Shown here in pieces: positions 1-10,762 of a DNA stretch of 64,000 nucleotides. The stretch spans positions 201,655,292 to 201,719,291 of the forward strand of contig CM030364.1 of the NCBI GenBank assembly GCA_017893485.1. The letters are read 5' to 3'. This stretch comes from Hemerocallis citrina (Eukaryota > Streptophyta > Magnoliopsida > Asparagales > Asphodelaceae). Both the position numbers and the translations under genes were made by a program. Within the stretch, counting starts at the first letter, position 1. Each line of letters starts with the position of its first letter. The notes under the pieces are model-generated. The model was not told the origin of the DNA, made no database searches, and worked only from the letters and a program-made list of their open reading frames with translations.

Positions 1-30
1 GATATCATATTAGAAATTCGGGGCGCTACA
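1..30 (+). mobile_element. Terminal fragment of an LTR (Tekay-like), plus orientation
   Basis: The last 24 bases, ending GGGGCGCTACA, are the exact reverse complement of the first bases of the LTR that starts at 3138. From base 31 the sequence switches abruptly to a different LTR family. I read this as the 3' edge of a plus-oriented element whose body lies left of the window, inserted into the older LTR at 31-2514. The bases before the 24-base match diverge from the 3138 element, so it is a related family and not an identical copy. Only 30 bases are visible. Confidence 0.6.
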
Positions 31-2514
31 TTTACTACATCTTCATTTGTGTGCCTAATTTATTTAGTTCAAGACATGAATAAATTTCCAAACCTAGAAT
101 TAGTCTTACCTCCTACCGGTCTTAATCAACAAATACGAGATAGCTCTAAGGCCATATCTCAAATATATCTCAATTCTTTTCAATTCAATAGTGCCGGTAC
201 CCGAGGTCTCACTAACTCTAAATCACAACTTTATCATGTACAAGAAATCCATGGGTACACATACCCTTTAATAAACATGTCTTAAACTTAGATTATTTTC
301 ATCTTCAATTTCATTCACAATGATCAATCACTTTTCTTAACACACAAAGTACTCATTTTCTTAGTCTTAACACTATTCATGATCTAGTTATTTATTCACA
401 TTCTTTATAAACAAAACATTCCTTTCGAGAACACAATTTCATCACATGAAATGTTATAACAAATCTAAGCTATCACAATGTCTCAATTCACTATAAAATA
501 TTTCTTAAACAAGACAAATGTAATCTATTTAAAAGATCACTTCACAAAATACTACTTTTCTTTTCTTTCACTACAAAGTTCTATCCTCAAAATTCCATTT
601 CTTTTCATACTTCAAAAATATACAAGAAAACTATCTCTTAATATTTTCCATTTCATTTCACATCATTAGCAAAGCTTATATCTAAGGTTTCCTTATTAAA
701 AATCTTCATATATGAATAAAAGGGATTCAAAAAAAATCAAAAGAAGGTGCTCGAGTTTCGAACCCATGAACCTTGGTCACATACAATCAGCGCCCAAACC
801 CAGATCCCACTAGCCAACTAGTCCATTGGACTTTGGCATTAATATTTCATGCCGAAATGGTCATATGCTGACCCTTAGTTTCGGGATAAATTAAAAGAAT
901 TAAAAATAAATGTGACTATCAAGTTTTGAACCCAAGATCTCTCACAACAGTGCTCTATGTTGCACTAGCTAACCAGTAAGTCCAAGGATATTTTCTATTT
1001 AGAAATTGTACTAATACACTTTTGTTTAAACTATTCAGAAAGTGGTTCTTTTTCATGCAACTTGTTTATCCAAAGATCAAAATTTTCTAAGAATTTGAAA
1101 TAAACTCTCTTTGATTGAGATTAAATTTTAAAAACAGTAAACAACAATTTTAAATTCATTTAAGCCCTATTTCCATTTACTTAGACAATTCTTTTTCTCA
1201 ATTTACACATAGGCTTGCATTTCTCAAAACTTGAGTTTAATAAAATAGTCTTCATAAAAATTAGTTTATGTTCCTCTTTATACAAATTAGGAATTTATAG
1301 CATGCCAACATGTCTCTCAATCATGAGAATTTCACAAAAATCTCCTTCATGAAAAATTTTTATTTTCAAATGCAATAATGCAAAATATACATATATCAAC
1401 ACTTTTCATAGTACTAACTAAATTTATTTTATTTTCTTTCTTCTTTCTTAGTCATTAGATTCTAAGGCATGAATTGCATATGACATTCATCAATAAACTT
1501 CCATATACTCAACAAGTACAAAATTTCAAGCATATTAACATGATTCATAGTATAAAGCATTTCTTCTTTTTAATTAGCATGGTATCTACTATTTACTTAT
1601 TCACAACAAGACTATTCTTATTCATAGCAAATTACACTAGCATGAATTTTATCTACATATTTCACATCGACATTTACTTATACTTCTTATTTATAGTTTT
1701 TAGCATGCATATTCTACCACTAGAAAGTAAAGAAACCACCACCTCAATTGAAGATTGAACAAAGTGGAAGCACAACTCCTAGCTCCTAGCAAGAACTTCT
1801 CCTCCTAGCAAGATCTTCTTCTCCTAAAAAGAACTTCTCCTCCTAGCAAGAACACTCTACTCTCTTTCTTTTTCTTTCACTTATTTTGATTTGTTTTTGG
1901 TGCAAAAGAGAAGAAGAAATGAGGTGCTATTTATAGGATAAGGTTAGGGTTCAAATTGCAAAATTTTCAACCTAATAAATCACTCTCTTAATTCTTTCAA
2001 CCCTTCACAATCCTAACTCCTAAAACTCCCAACTCTTCATGCTCCCACCCTTTCAAAAACTCAACTCCCATAACTCCCACTTTTTCCCCTCCGCTCTAGC
2101 CCAAAACCGGTCAACCCCTTAGCATAATCTGGCAGACATATGTGTGTACATGCACATATGCACATACAAAATAATTACATCTTGCTATAGCTCTAAATGT
2201 GTACCAAAAGTTGTAACTTGTCATGTATTTGTCTAAGCTCAACTTAATTTAGGATTTTACTAATGGGCTTGATTCATGGGCTCTCTTTTAATTTATTAAC
2301 TTAATTATTCTAGTGGGCTTTTCTTTTAATCAATCTAATGAGCTAGGATTTAATCTTTAGGTCCATGGATCAAAAGAAAGCAAAATAAAATTATGCATGC
2401 TAAAGTTAGTAAATGAGAGTAAGAAAAAGAGATGGATAAATTAGCACGTGCATCATACGTGCGAAAATAAAAAAAATGCATTTTTAATTAAAATAAAAAA
2501 TGTGGGGTGTTACA
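31..2514 (-). mobile_element. Partial LTR of the older Tekay-like family
   Basis: This stretch aligns throughout with the LTR at 25679-28987, starting at its position 26538. Both share the CCGGTACCCGAGGTCTCACTAAC block, the block around TTTCGAACCCAT, the transcript-leader region and the terminal GTGGGGTGTTACA. On the minus strand it begins TGTAACACCCC, so the element reads leftward. A minus-strand TATA box (CTATAAATA) lies at 1929-1937 and a pair of ACGTG cores at 2445-2461. No primer-binding site or polypurine tract follows at 2515, so 2515 onward is outside flank. The left part was interrupted by the insertion at 1-30. Short ORFs inside it are not genes. Confidence 0.8.
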
Positions 2515-3132
2515 GACCGCCACCCCTCTCCATCTCCTCCATCTCCTCCATCTCCATCTCCACTTCCATGTACATCCCATATTAAAATTACACTTTTGGG
2601 ATAAGTTCTTCAATCTCAGGAGGTTATGGTTTTTGGTGATATTACTATGTTTTATTTTTTATTTTTTATTTTTTATTTTTTTGTATTTTAATTTTTGGGA
2701 GGTGGAAATGTAATTTCATTGGTTTTGGAGTAGGGATGTTCTTTGAGAATAGTTAAGGCCAAATCCAAAGCTACCGAGTACGCAGAAATCTTCTCATCTT
2801 CTTTGAGATCTAAGTTTAAATCAGGTTTGAAAGTGCGTTGTCACACTAAAATTAGTCTTCCCGTATGTTCCTTGGAATGAGTCAGTTTTTTATAATGTTC
2901 TTGATGAACCATTGATGGTGTATGACATTTTGAGTTGAGCAATTTGTAAGAAATAATGTTGGTCTTGTAATTGAATGAATTTGTAAGAAACCTGGATCCA
3001 TGGTCATGTTTTATGAAATGGTATGAATGTTTATCATGAAATTGTATGATTTTGTAACAAATTTCAATGACAAACTAAAGTTATTCGAATTGAAATTTGG
3101 TTTCTTTCATGTCTATTAATTTGTTGAGAACG
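2515..3132. other. Unassigned flanking DNA
   Basis: This is a low-complexity pyrimidine-rich start (repeated CTCCATCTC), a T-rich run near 2650-2690 and AT-rich sequence. I recognise no protein motif on either strand. Before the 3138 element inserted, it was contiguous with the FAR1 fragment beginning at 13472. Confidence 0.6.
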
Positions 3133-3137
3133 GAGCT
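3133..3137. repeat. Target-site duplication (left copy), GAGCT
   Basis: GAGCT directly precedes the LTR start TGTAGCGCC. The same five bases follow the distal LTR end at 13467-13471. A 5-bp duplication is what Ty3/gypsy integrase makes, so the two LTRs belong to one insertion event. Confidence 0.9.
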
Positions 3138-3778
3138 TGTAGCGCCCCGAATTTCTAATATAAGAGCTTAGAAAATACGTGGCACATTCCCAGCAATCCA
3201 CTTCAAATGTAATAATAACACAAACAACACCACTAAAATTTTCAGCTTTATTACAACAAATATTACAAATCTCAGCAGAAGTCTAAACATCTCAACTCAA
3301 ATTTATTTTATTTACAACTCAAAATTTCCTCAAATATGCCTTTACAAATTTTACACTGAACACTAAATAATCCAATTCATCTCAAAGTCAACTCAGGCAT
3401 CCAACCTCCAATTCTAAGCAACAACCTGCAACATGTGAGGCTAGAGGTGAACCCTAACCCCAAAACTAACGGGGTCAGCCATAAATGGTGTGAGTAACAT
3501 AAAATCAAACAAGCAACATAAAGGAACATAAATCATGATATTCTCAACAAAAGGCAGTAAACCAAATATACCAAAACAAGAAGTAACAAGAAGTGAAAAC
3601 AGGTGATACGAAAACCAAATGTCAAGTGTGGAAATCAGCAAAACCAAATGCATGAAAATGAGTCAAGAAAACACAAATGCTATATGCAGACCACGATGAT
3701 TACTAAGAGATAAAGATAAACTATGAGGATTAGCCCATGCCCGATAATTCCGTGATTGATCCCACATCTCAAGTAACC

Positions 3779-4015
3779 ACTTGGATAATTCCGGAGATCA
3801 TCTCACATCTAGACATAAACACATCATCACATGAATATCCCACAAGCGTCGCCTCGACCTTGATCATTCCGGAGATCAATCCCACATCTCAAATAACTAC
3901 CTGGATAATTCCGGAGAAATATCTCACATCTCAGGCAATCTACCTGGATAATTCCGGAGATAAGTCTCACATATCAAGTAAATCACTTGGATAATTCAGG
4001 AGATTAAGTCTCGCA
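3779..4015. repeat. Degenerate direct repeats in the LTR (TGGATAATTCCGGAGA)
   Basis: Five to six imperfect copies of a unit of roughly 40-60 bp recur here, each with the core GGATAATTCCGGAGA followed by a TCTCACATCTCAAG-like stretch. The matching array lies at 11404-11640 in the other LTR. It has one dominant unbroken plus-strand reading frame, but the peptide is just the repeat translated. Confidence 0.75.
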
Positions 4016-4425
4016 TCTAAAGTCATACTGAGGTGCATAACTCATGTTCCCATTCGTCATGACACTACTAATGCCTGTCCTTATTGTTTTTGGGTTACTG
4101 AATTACTCAGCAAAATCTCCTAGAGTTGGTGTACCCTACCGGGATAACTCAAAACTGAATAACTGAATATGCCTCAACGGGCCTCAATAAATAACTCAAC
4201 AAATATCTCAACACCGGTATACTAGGGTCACCTACCTCTAGAGACTCAAACTCAAAAGTCTAAACGAATTCCACAAGCAAGAGTGGCTCAACTGAATATC
4301 TCAAAATCATATTCATAACTGAATATCTCCAAATCAAATACTGAATCAAGATCAAATATAGACTGAATAATCTGAAAACCAATCATTAAAATAACACTAA
4401 AGATTACAAAGATCCATCAGTACCA

Positions 4426-4675
4426 GTCGACTGTACAGTAGACCAGTCGACTGCCCAGAGGTCAAATATCCAAAATTTTACGAAAAATAAACTAAGTCTT
4501 AACAGTCGACTTAAAAAGGTTAATGGTCGACTATCCCAAAAAGGACTGAACAAAATATATCTCAGTGGACCAGTCGACTGACAGTAGTCTAGGTCGACTG
4601 TCCAGAACGCTTCTCCAAAGACTGAAGGTGTATCAGTAGAGTCGTACCAGTCGACTGCATGGTAGGCCAGTCGAC
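4426..4675. repeat. Four paired GTCGAC palindromes in the 3' LTR
   Basis: GTCGAC, usually within CCAGTCGACTG, starts at 4426 and 4446, 4505 and 4526, 4573 and 4593, and 4650 and 4670. Spacings within pairs are 20, 21, 20 and 20 bp. The sequence between palindromes is not conserved, so the spacing is the shared property. The same arrangement occurs in the SIRE-type element at 42941-52801. The function is unknown. Confidence 0.85.
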
Positions 4676-5670
4676 TGTCGGCCTACAGTTCTCATATTTT
4701 AGGTCTAATTACAAAATCCAAACTGGAGTTCTAAAGATTCATTGTTCACGAAATATAGTTCGCTCTCAGGCAAAATAATCAAACCTCAAATAATCTCCAT
4801 AAAGGATACATTTCTCAATCACCCAAATGTCGAAATTCAATTCTCAAGATCCATAATCACTTAGGGTTTCTCAAAACTAATTTTCCTTCACAACTAAGAT
4901 CAAAATCTGTTTTGTATACTCCAGGTCCAGATGTTCCCCATCCGATTACAACCATGATCAATTCTTAACATGCTTTCCAACAACATAATTTCATAACTCA
5001 AGATCTACTCAATATCCATAAGTTTCACAAATATGGTCCAACAATAACAATGGTTCATATACACTCACATCACAATACAAGGATCATATCATTCATATGA
5101 CGAAATAAAGCTAAACGATGTCATTCACATAGATCAAAACAACAATGTCATATCATTCACAAAATCAAGCAACAACACAAACAAATGTCACTCACCTTGA
5201 TTTAAGAAAATCCACAAAAGCTTTCCTCCTTGCTAGATCCAAAATTCTCCTTTTTGCTTCTCCAAAACAAGTCACCAAAAATAATGATGGCTGGAAGAAA
5301 CTTCTTTTAAATACCCGGAAATAGATTTAGGGTTTTACCCTATTTTGCAAAACAATCCCTTCCAAAAATACAATTTGCATGTATAGATCATTCTTTGGAA
5401 ATTCCATCCAAACTCATTTAAATTAAGATTTAATAGAAAATATACTTCTAAATATTCATCCGTACTGTTCAAAATGCCCAGAATGTATATTTTGCATTTT
5501 AACCCTCAAAATGTCAATTTTGCATAAAAGTCCTTCCTTTTCTCAAAAATTGCAAAATACATCAAATCAATTTCAGAAAAATCTGGAAAAATAAAAATTA
5601 AATCTCAAATATTAAATAATGATTTTTCATAAGAAAAACTAAATTTTTCCGACTTCTCAAAAGGTATTTG

Positions 5671-5687
5671 CACGTGTTTTGCACGTG
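5671..5687. promoter_or_regulatory. Two G-boxes 11 bp apart in the LTR
   Basis: CACGTG lies at 5671-5676 and 5682-5687, near the upstream end of U3 on the minus strand, and again at 13347-13363. The older family keeps the same layout with CACGTG and TACGTG. G-boxes are bound by plant bZIP and bHLH factors; a regulatory role here is inferred from conservation. Confidence 0.5.
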
Positions 5688-5791
5688 TACAAAAGATAAA
5701 TTTTTCTGAAAATATTCATTAAATTCCCAAAAATAAATTTAAATTCATTTTCAAATATAAAAATAATATTTGAAAATACGGGGTTCTACAT

Positions 5792-5804
5792 CACTCCCTC
5801 CTTA
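5792..5804 (-). other. Polypurine tract
   Basis: On the minus strand AAGGAGGGAGTGA lies directly against the 3' LTR. A purine run at this position primes plus-strand DNA synthesis in LTR retroelements. Confidence 0.8.
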
Positions 5805-6040
5805 GAAGAGTTCTGTCCTCAGAACTACTGCTAATGAGTCCAAACAACATATCACCAAAAGAAATAATATCTCATAAATAGAACATAGTCCAAACAATAT
5901 ATTAACAAGGAAATCATATATCTCATAAGGGAAATATAGTTCAAACAATTGCATAGGACTATTCAATCAAAATAAGAGAATGCAACTCAAACCAAAGTAC
6001 TATCATTCAAAAGAATTACAATCACATAATAGAAATACAC

Positions 6041-7276
6041 TCATACAAACAGTTCAGGGAAATCCTTCTGCATGCGGTCCTCGGGCTCCCAAGTAGCCTC
6101 CTCGAAATGCTGATTTCTCCACAATACCTTGACCATAGGTATCACCTTGCTCCGAAGAACTTTCTCTCTACGGTCAACGATCTCAACAGGCTGTTCCTTA
6201 TAGCTCAAGTTCACCTGTAGATCTTCAGGAACCTCTACCAACTGATGATTCCGATCGGCCACATACTTCCTCAACAACGACACATGGAATACATCATGCA
6301 CTTGTGCCAACTCCTCTGGAAGTTTCAACCTGTATGCTGTCTTGCCAATCCGTTCCACAATCCTGTATGGCCCAATATACCTTGGCGCCAACTTGCCTCC
6401 CTTACCAAATCTGATTACTCCTTTGGTCGGAGAAACCTTGAGAAAAACTGCATCCCCAACCTCAAATTACAAGTCTCTTCGTCGAGTATCAGCATAACTC
6501 TTCTGCCGACTCTGAGCCTCGACTAACCTCTTGCGAATTAGCTCAATCTGCTCTGACGTCTGCTGCACGATCTCAGGACCATACATCTGCCTCTCGCCAA
6601 CCTCATACCAACAAACAGGTGTCCTGCACCTCCGCCCGTACAAAGCCTCATACGGTGCCATCCCAATACTCGCATGGTAACTGTTGTTATAAGCAAACTC
6701 AACCAATGCTAAGTATCTCTCCCAACTACCACCGAAGTCCATAACACAAGCCCTCAACATGTCTTCCAGCACTCGATTCACCCTCTCTGTCTGACCATCT
6801 GTCTGCGGATGAAATGCTGTGCTGAAATCAGTCCTGGTGCCCAAAGCTGCTAGTAAGCTCCTCCAAAACCTTGAAGTAAACCTTGCATCTCTATCGAATA
6901 CAATCGACACAGGAACTCCATGAAGTCTCACAATTTCACCAATGTACAACTCAGCCAATTTCTCCATCGACCAAGTAATCTTCATGGCTAGAAAGTGAGC
7001 CGACTTAGTCAATCGGTCCACAACAACCCAAATCGAGTCATTGCCCTTCGAACTCCTCGGCAAACTCGTGATGAAATCCATGCTGATATTCTCCCACTTC
7101 CACTCCGAAATGGGTAATGACTGTAATAAACCTCCAGGTCTCTGATTTTCTGCCTTGATCTGCTGACAAGTCAGACACCTTGCCACGAAATCTGCTACAT
7201 CCCGCTTTATACCAGACCACCAAAAATGCTGTTTGATGTCCCTGTACATCTTCGTGCCTCCTGGGTGAACTGACAA
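6041..7276 (-). pseudogene. Integrase with C-terminal chromodomain, interrupted
   Basis: One frame runs through this span and encodes the integrase end of pol. It starts at the His-Cys zinc finger (CLTCQQIK, about residue 35). The DDE core follows, with D in SMDFITSLP, D in FDRDARF and E in DGQTERVN, and then the GPYRI region. A chromodomain lies at the end (VKVLWRNQHFEEATWEPE), which in this lineage is thought to steer integration to heterochromatin. A TAA at 6467-6469 breaks the frame shortly after the DDE core. The upstream pol frame runs into this one about one base out of register near 7275, so a frameshift separates RNase H from integrase. Both lesions look recent because the rest is undamaged. 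Confidence 0.88.
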
Positions 7277-9353
7277 CAGGTACTGTGTGCTTCCTGCAAT
7301 ATACTCTCTCTCAACTCTGCATCATCTGGAACACACAACCTCTCACCCATCCAAAGAACTCCACCCTGGACACGAAACTCCGATAGCTTGCCTTCTGAAA
7401 CCTGCTGCAACATCTTCTGAATCTCTGCATCTGATCTCTGACCTTCCACAATCCTCTCTCTCAAGGACGGCTGCAGCCTCAACTGAGCCAAAGATGCCCC
7501 TAAACCTCGCAGTACCACCTCGATACCTGCCTGATCAATCTCTGCTGCCAATTCCTTTCGAGTAGTGATCAACCTTGATAAACTACTCTTCCTGCTAAGT
7601 CCATCAGCCACCACATTCGCTTTGCCTGGATGATACTTGATCTCGGGACGAATGTCTTCCAAAACTTCTAACCACCTTCTCTGCCGAAGATTTAGATCCT
7701 TCTGCTGATAAATGTACTTCAGGCTCTTGTGGTCGGTGTACATATTGACCTTCTCACCATAGACATAATGCCTCCACAACTTCAAGGCATAAATGATAGC
7801 TGCTAGCTCCAAATCATGCGTCAGATAATTCTTCTCATGCGGACGCAACTGCCTCGAACCATAAGCAATGACCTTGCCTTCCTGCATCAAGACACAACCC
7901 AAACCTCTAAGAGACGCATCACTGTAGATATCATAATCCTTCCCTGCTTGCGGCAAAGCTAAGATAGGTGCAGTAGTCAACCTTTCCTTTAACTCAAGGA
8001 AACTCTCCTCGCACTTATCTGTCCACACAAATGCCACACTCTTCCGGGTCAAACCTGTCAATGGAACTGCAATCTGAGAATACCTCTGAATAAATCTCCT
8101 GTAGTAACCAGCTAAACCCAAGAAACTCCTGACTTCCTTCACAGACGTTGGCCTGGGCCAATCCTTCACTGCTGCAACTTTCTGAGGATCAGTAGCTACT
8201 CCCTCCTTAGAAAGAATATGCCCAAGGAAGGCTACCTCAGACTTCCAAAACTCACACTTCGACAACTTGGCGTACAAGCTGTGCTCCTGCAATTTCTGTA
8301 ACACTGCTGTCAAGTGCGTAGAATGCTCCTCCTCCGACTTCGAATATACCAAAATATCATCAATAAAGACTACCACGAAGGAGTCAATAAATGGCCTCAA
8401 GACCCAATTCATCATATCCATGAAAACTGCTGGCGCATTCGTCAACCCGAATGGCATCACCAAAAACTCATACAGCCCATGACGAGTCCTGAAAGCTGTC
8501 TTACTCACATCTTCCTCCTTGACTCGAACCTGATGATATCCTGACCTCAGATCAATCTTCGAAAACACCGCTGCTCCTCGAAGCCTGTCGAATAAATCAT
8601 CGATCCGCGGCAGTGGATACTTGTTCTGAATAGTCACCCTATTCAACTCCCGATAGTCAATGCACATCCTCATTGACCCATCCTTCTTCTTGACTAACAG
8701 CACTGGCGCTCCCCACGGAGAAGAACTCGGCCTGATAAGCCCCTTGCTCAACAGTTCCTCAATTTGCTTCTTCACCTCATCTTGCTCTACAGGTGCCATC
8801 CTGTATGGAGCCTTGGAAATCGGCGCACTCCCTGGCTGAACATTGATGCCAAACTCCACATCTCTCTGCGGCGGTAATCCTGGAAAATCATCCAAGAACA
8901 CCTGAGGGAAATTTCGAACAACCGGAATGCCCTTGACTTCATCTGAAATTGCCATCCTAGATATGATTGCCGCTATCTTAGGAATCTTCTTCTTGCCCTG
9001 GAAAGTCACTGCAGGTCCACTTGGTGCTTTCACCAATACCTCCTTCTGCTTACAATCAATTGTGGCATCATATATTGCCATCCAATCGATGCCCACGATG
9101 ACATCCACACCCAACACTTGTAGCTCGATCAAGTCGATGCCGAACATCCTTCCACCAATCTCGATATCACAGCCCTCGTAATATCGATCCGCAATCAACT
9201 CCTCACCTGACGGCGTTGCCACCGACAAAACCCTGCCTGGGAAGACTTTAGGTTCCAAACCTAAGATCCTTGCAAAATTCGGCGATACAAAGGTGTGCAA
9301 TGAACCAGTTTCAAACAAAACCTTTGCCTTTATTCCATTTATTAAAACAACTC
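7207..9353 (-). CDS. Pol: protease, reverse transcriptase and RNase H (frameshifted at its end)
   Basis: The open frame covers an aspartic protease, where the usual Asp of the DTG site reads ETG ([10 protein letters not shown]). It continues through the linker [11 protein letters not shown] and the reverse transcriptase, with FIDDILVY encoded at about 8350-8370, to an RNase H beginning [10 protein letters not shown] and the spacer before integrase. It copies element RNA into DNA. I start it at the proposed splice acceptor (9353); the open frame reaches back to an ATG at 9376-9378, but those residues lie in the intron candidate. The frame ends in unrelated residues after [10 protein letters not shown] because of a one-base shift near 7275. 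The Asp-to-Glu change should disable or weaken polyprotein cleavage. Confidence 0.9.
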
Positions 9354-9450
9354 CTGTCACAATAAGAATGATACTCAATCTTAAATTGTTCTCAAATAAA
9401 GTTTTTATTCATTACATTGATTCAAAATAAAACTCAAAATTCTTGCATAC
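9354..9450 (-). other. Candidate 97-nt GT-AG intron between gag and pol
   Basis: The gag frame reaches VIQ and then GTATGC. It would stop at 9434-9436, and the pol frame has no start codon in the matching position. On the minus strand a GT at 9450-9449 and a CAG ending at 9354 flank 97 nt containing several stops. Removing it joins a phase-1 codon exactly in the pol frame, giving the GVVLING sequence that related elements carry without interruption. The older element keeps an equivalent block (23743-23830). Splicing is inferred, not shown. Confidence 0.6.
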
Positions 9451-10525
9451 CCTGTATTACATTTTCCGAGTTACCCGCGTCCTCCTCGGTCAATGCAAAT
9501 ACTCGCCCTTGCCTCTTCTGAATTTTGCTCCCACCTGAACCATCTTTCTTCAGTTGTGGACAATGGGGCTTAGAATTTCCTGCCTGCCCACACTGAGAAC
9601 AAATATGCTCCGCCAACTTCGGACATGATGACCTGTAATGCCCTGCCTCCTTGCAGTAGTAACAGGTCACTCCCTGAGCTGCAGGTGCCTTCTGCACCGG
9701 TCCACTGAATTTGGCCTGCTTCGCTGGGAATCCCTTCCCACTCTGGCCTGATGCTGGCCTCTTGTTCCGGTTCCATGTATCCTGCTTCTTCTGAAATTGG
9801 TCCATATCCTCCTCAGTCATAGCTGCTCGCCTGACCAGCTTCTCGAATCTCCTGATACCCAACGGAACCATCCTCGACCTCAAGTTTGGCCTCAAGCCCT
9901 GCTCAAACTTCTTGGCCTTCTTCGCCTCGTCAACAACTAGCTTGGGTGCATACCTCGAGAGTTGAGCAAACTTGGTCTCGTACTCCCGCACGGTCATGCT
10001 GCCCTGCTGAAGGTTCATGAACTCGGTCGCCTTCTTCTCTTGAACATCTAGAGGAAAGAAGCGATCTCTGAACTCTTCCAGAAAAGCTTCCCAAGTCAAC
10101 GGCTGATCTCCCAGAGTCCTCTTCAGCGACTCCCACCAAACACCAGCGTCCTTCTCAAGCTGCATCGAAGCCAACTTCACCTTGCTGGCTGCTGGAGTCT
10201 CCGATACTTCGAAGATCGTCTCCATCTTCCGAATCCAATCATCTGCAGCTGTTGGATCAGCTTGCCCCTCAAAGACTGGCGGCCTCATCCTCTTAAAGGA
10301 TTCAATCTGCTTAATTGGATCGGCGTTCACCAATCCATGTCCAGCTTCATGATTTGGCTGCGGATTCTGCTGCTGCGCTTGCTGCTGCGTCACATTGAAT
10401 GCCATCAGCGTATTCAACGTCTGATATACTTTGACAAATTCAGCTTCAAGGTCGATCCCATTTCCTCGGGAACTACCAGATCCATCCTCATTATTGCTAC
10501 CAGTACGGCTTCTGGGTGCAACCAT
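9434..10525 (-). CDS. Gag of the young Tekay-like element
   Basis: The 363-residue open frame encodes the capsid-nucleocapsid protein that packages element RNA. The central retrotransposon-gag domain includes DDWIRKMETIF, WWESLKRTLG and FLEEFRDRFFP (about residues 90-165). Two zinc knuckles follow. The first, CYYCKEAGHYRSSC, is complete. The second, CSQCGQAGNSKPHC, has Asn where the CCHC histidine should be. It starts 220 bases downstream of the primer-binding site. The last residues after VIQ lie in the intron candidate and may not be in a fused product. Confidence 0.9.
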   Translation of the reverse strand: MVAPRSRTGSNNEDGSGSSRGNGIDLEAEFVKVYQTLNTLMAFNVTQQQAQQQNPQPNHEAGHGLVNADPIKQIESFKRMRPPVFEGQADPTAADDWIRKMETIFEVSETPAASKVKLASMQLEKDAGVWWESLKRTLGDQPLTWEAFLEEFRDRFFPLDVQEKKATEFMNLQQGSMTVREYETKFAQLSRYAPKLVVDEAKKAKKFEQGLRPNLRSRMVPLGIRRFEKLVRRAAMTEEDMDQFQKKQDTWNRNKRPASGQSGKGFPAKQAKFSGPVQKAPAAQGVTCYYCKEAGHYRSSCPKLAEHICSQCGQAGNSKPHCPQLKKDGSGGSKIQKRQGRVFALTEEDAGNSENVIQGMQEF

Positions 10526-10745
10526 CTTGAATACTACAAAACGAGGATAAAGTTAGCGCATCACACACACAATTCAATCTCACATCAATATCCTTTGGCA
10601 AACTCTCATTTGAATCCCAAAGGTAAAACATCATATTCAGTTCTATGTGATACTCACTCTTTAATGTCCACACCTAGGTACTCACACACTAGTGTCCACA
10701 CCTAGGTTATTTTTATGTCATGTTTAGTATTACAATTGAAGCGTT

Positions 10746-10757
10746 GCCCTGATACCA
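10746..10757 (-). other. Primer-binding site (initiator Met tRNA)
   Basis: Read on the minus strand this is TGGTATCAGGGC, five bases from the 5' LTR. It matches the complement of the plant initiator-methionine tRNA 3' end except for one base (GAGC in most elements). The second element has the perfect version. Confidence 0.85.
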
Positions 10758-10762
10758 ATCTC

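Larger units (their letters stand above)
3138..5791 (-). repeat. 3' LTR of the young Tekay-like element
   Basis: This 2654-bp LTR runs TGTAG...CTACA on the plus strand. It carries a minus-strand TATA-like TATTTAAAAG at 5304-5313, two CACGTG boxes at 5671-5687, several diverged direct repeats containing TGGATAATTCCGGAGA around 3780-4010, and four pairs of GTCGAC palindromes at 4426-4675. Short ORFs inside it occur identically in both LTRs and are not separate genes. Confidence 0.92.

Noticed and set aside
3737..3994. Plus-strand 85-codon ORFs (also at 11362-11619) with repeated TSQ and TTWIIPE peptides
   Set aside because: They lie in both LTRs of a minus-strand element and translate its short direct repeats. 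There is no sign of an independent gene.
10746..10757. tRNA genes near the Met-tRNA-like sequences (also at 25665 and 44378)
   Set aside because: Only the primer-binding segment is present, with no cloverleaf or anticodon arm. There are no tRNA genes.
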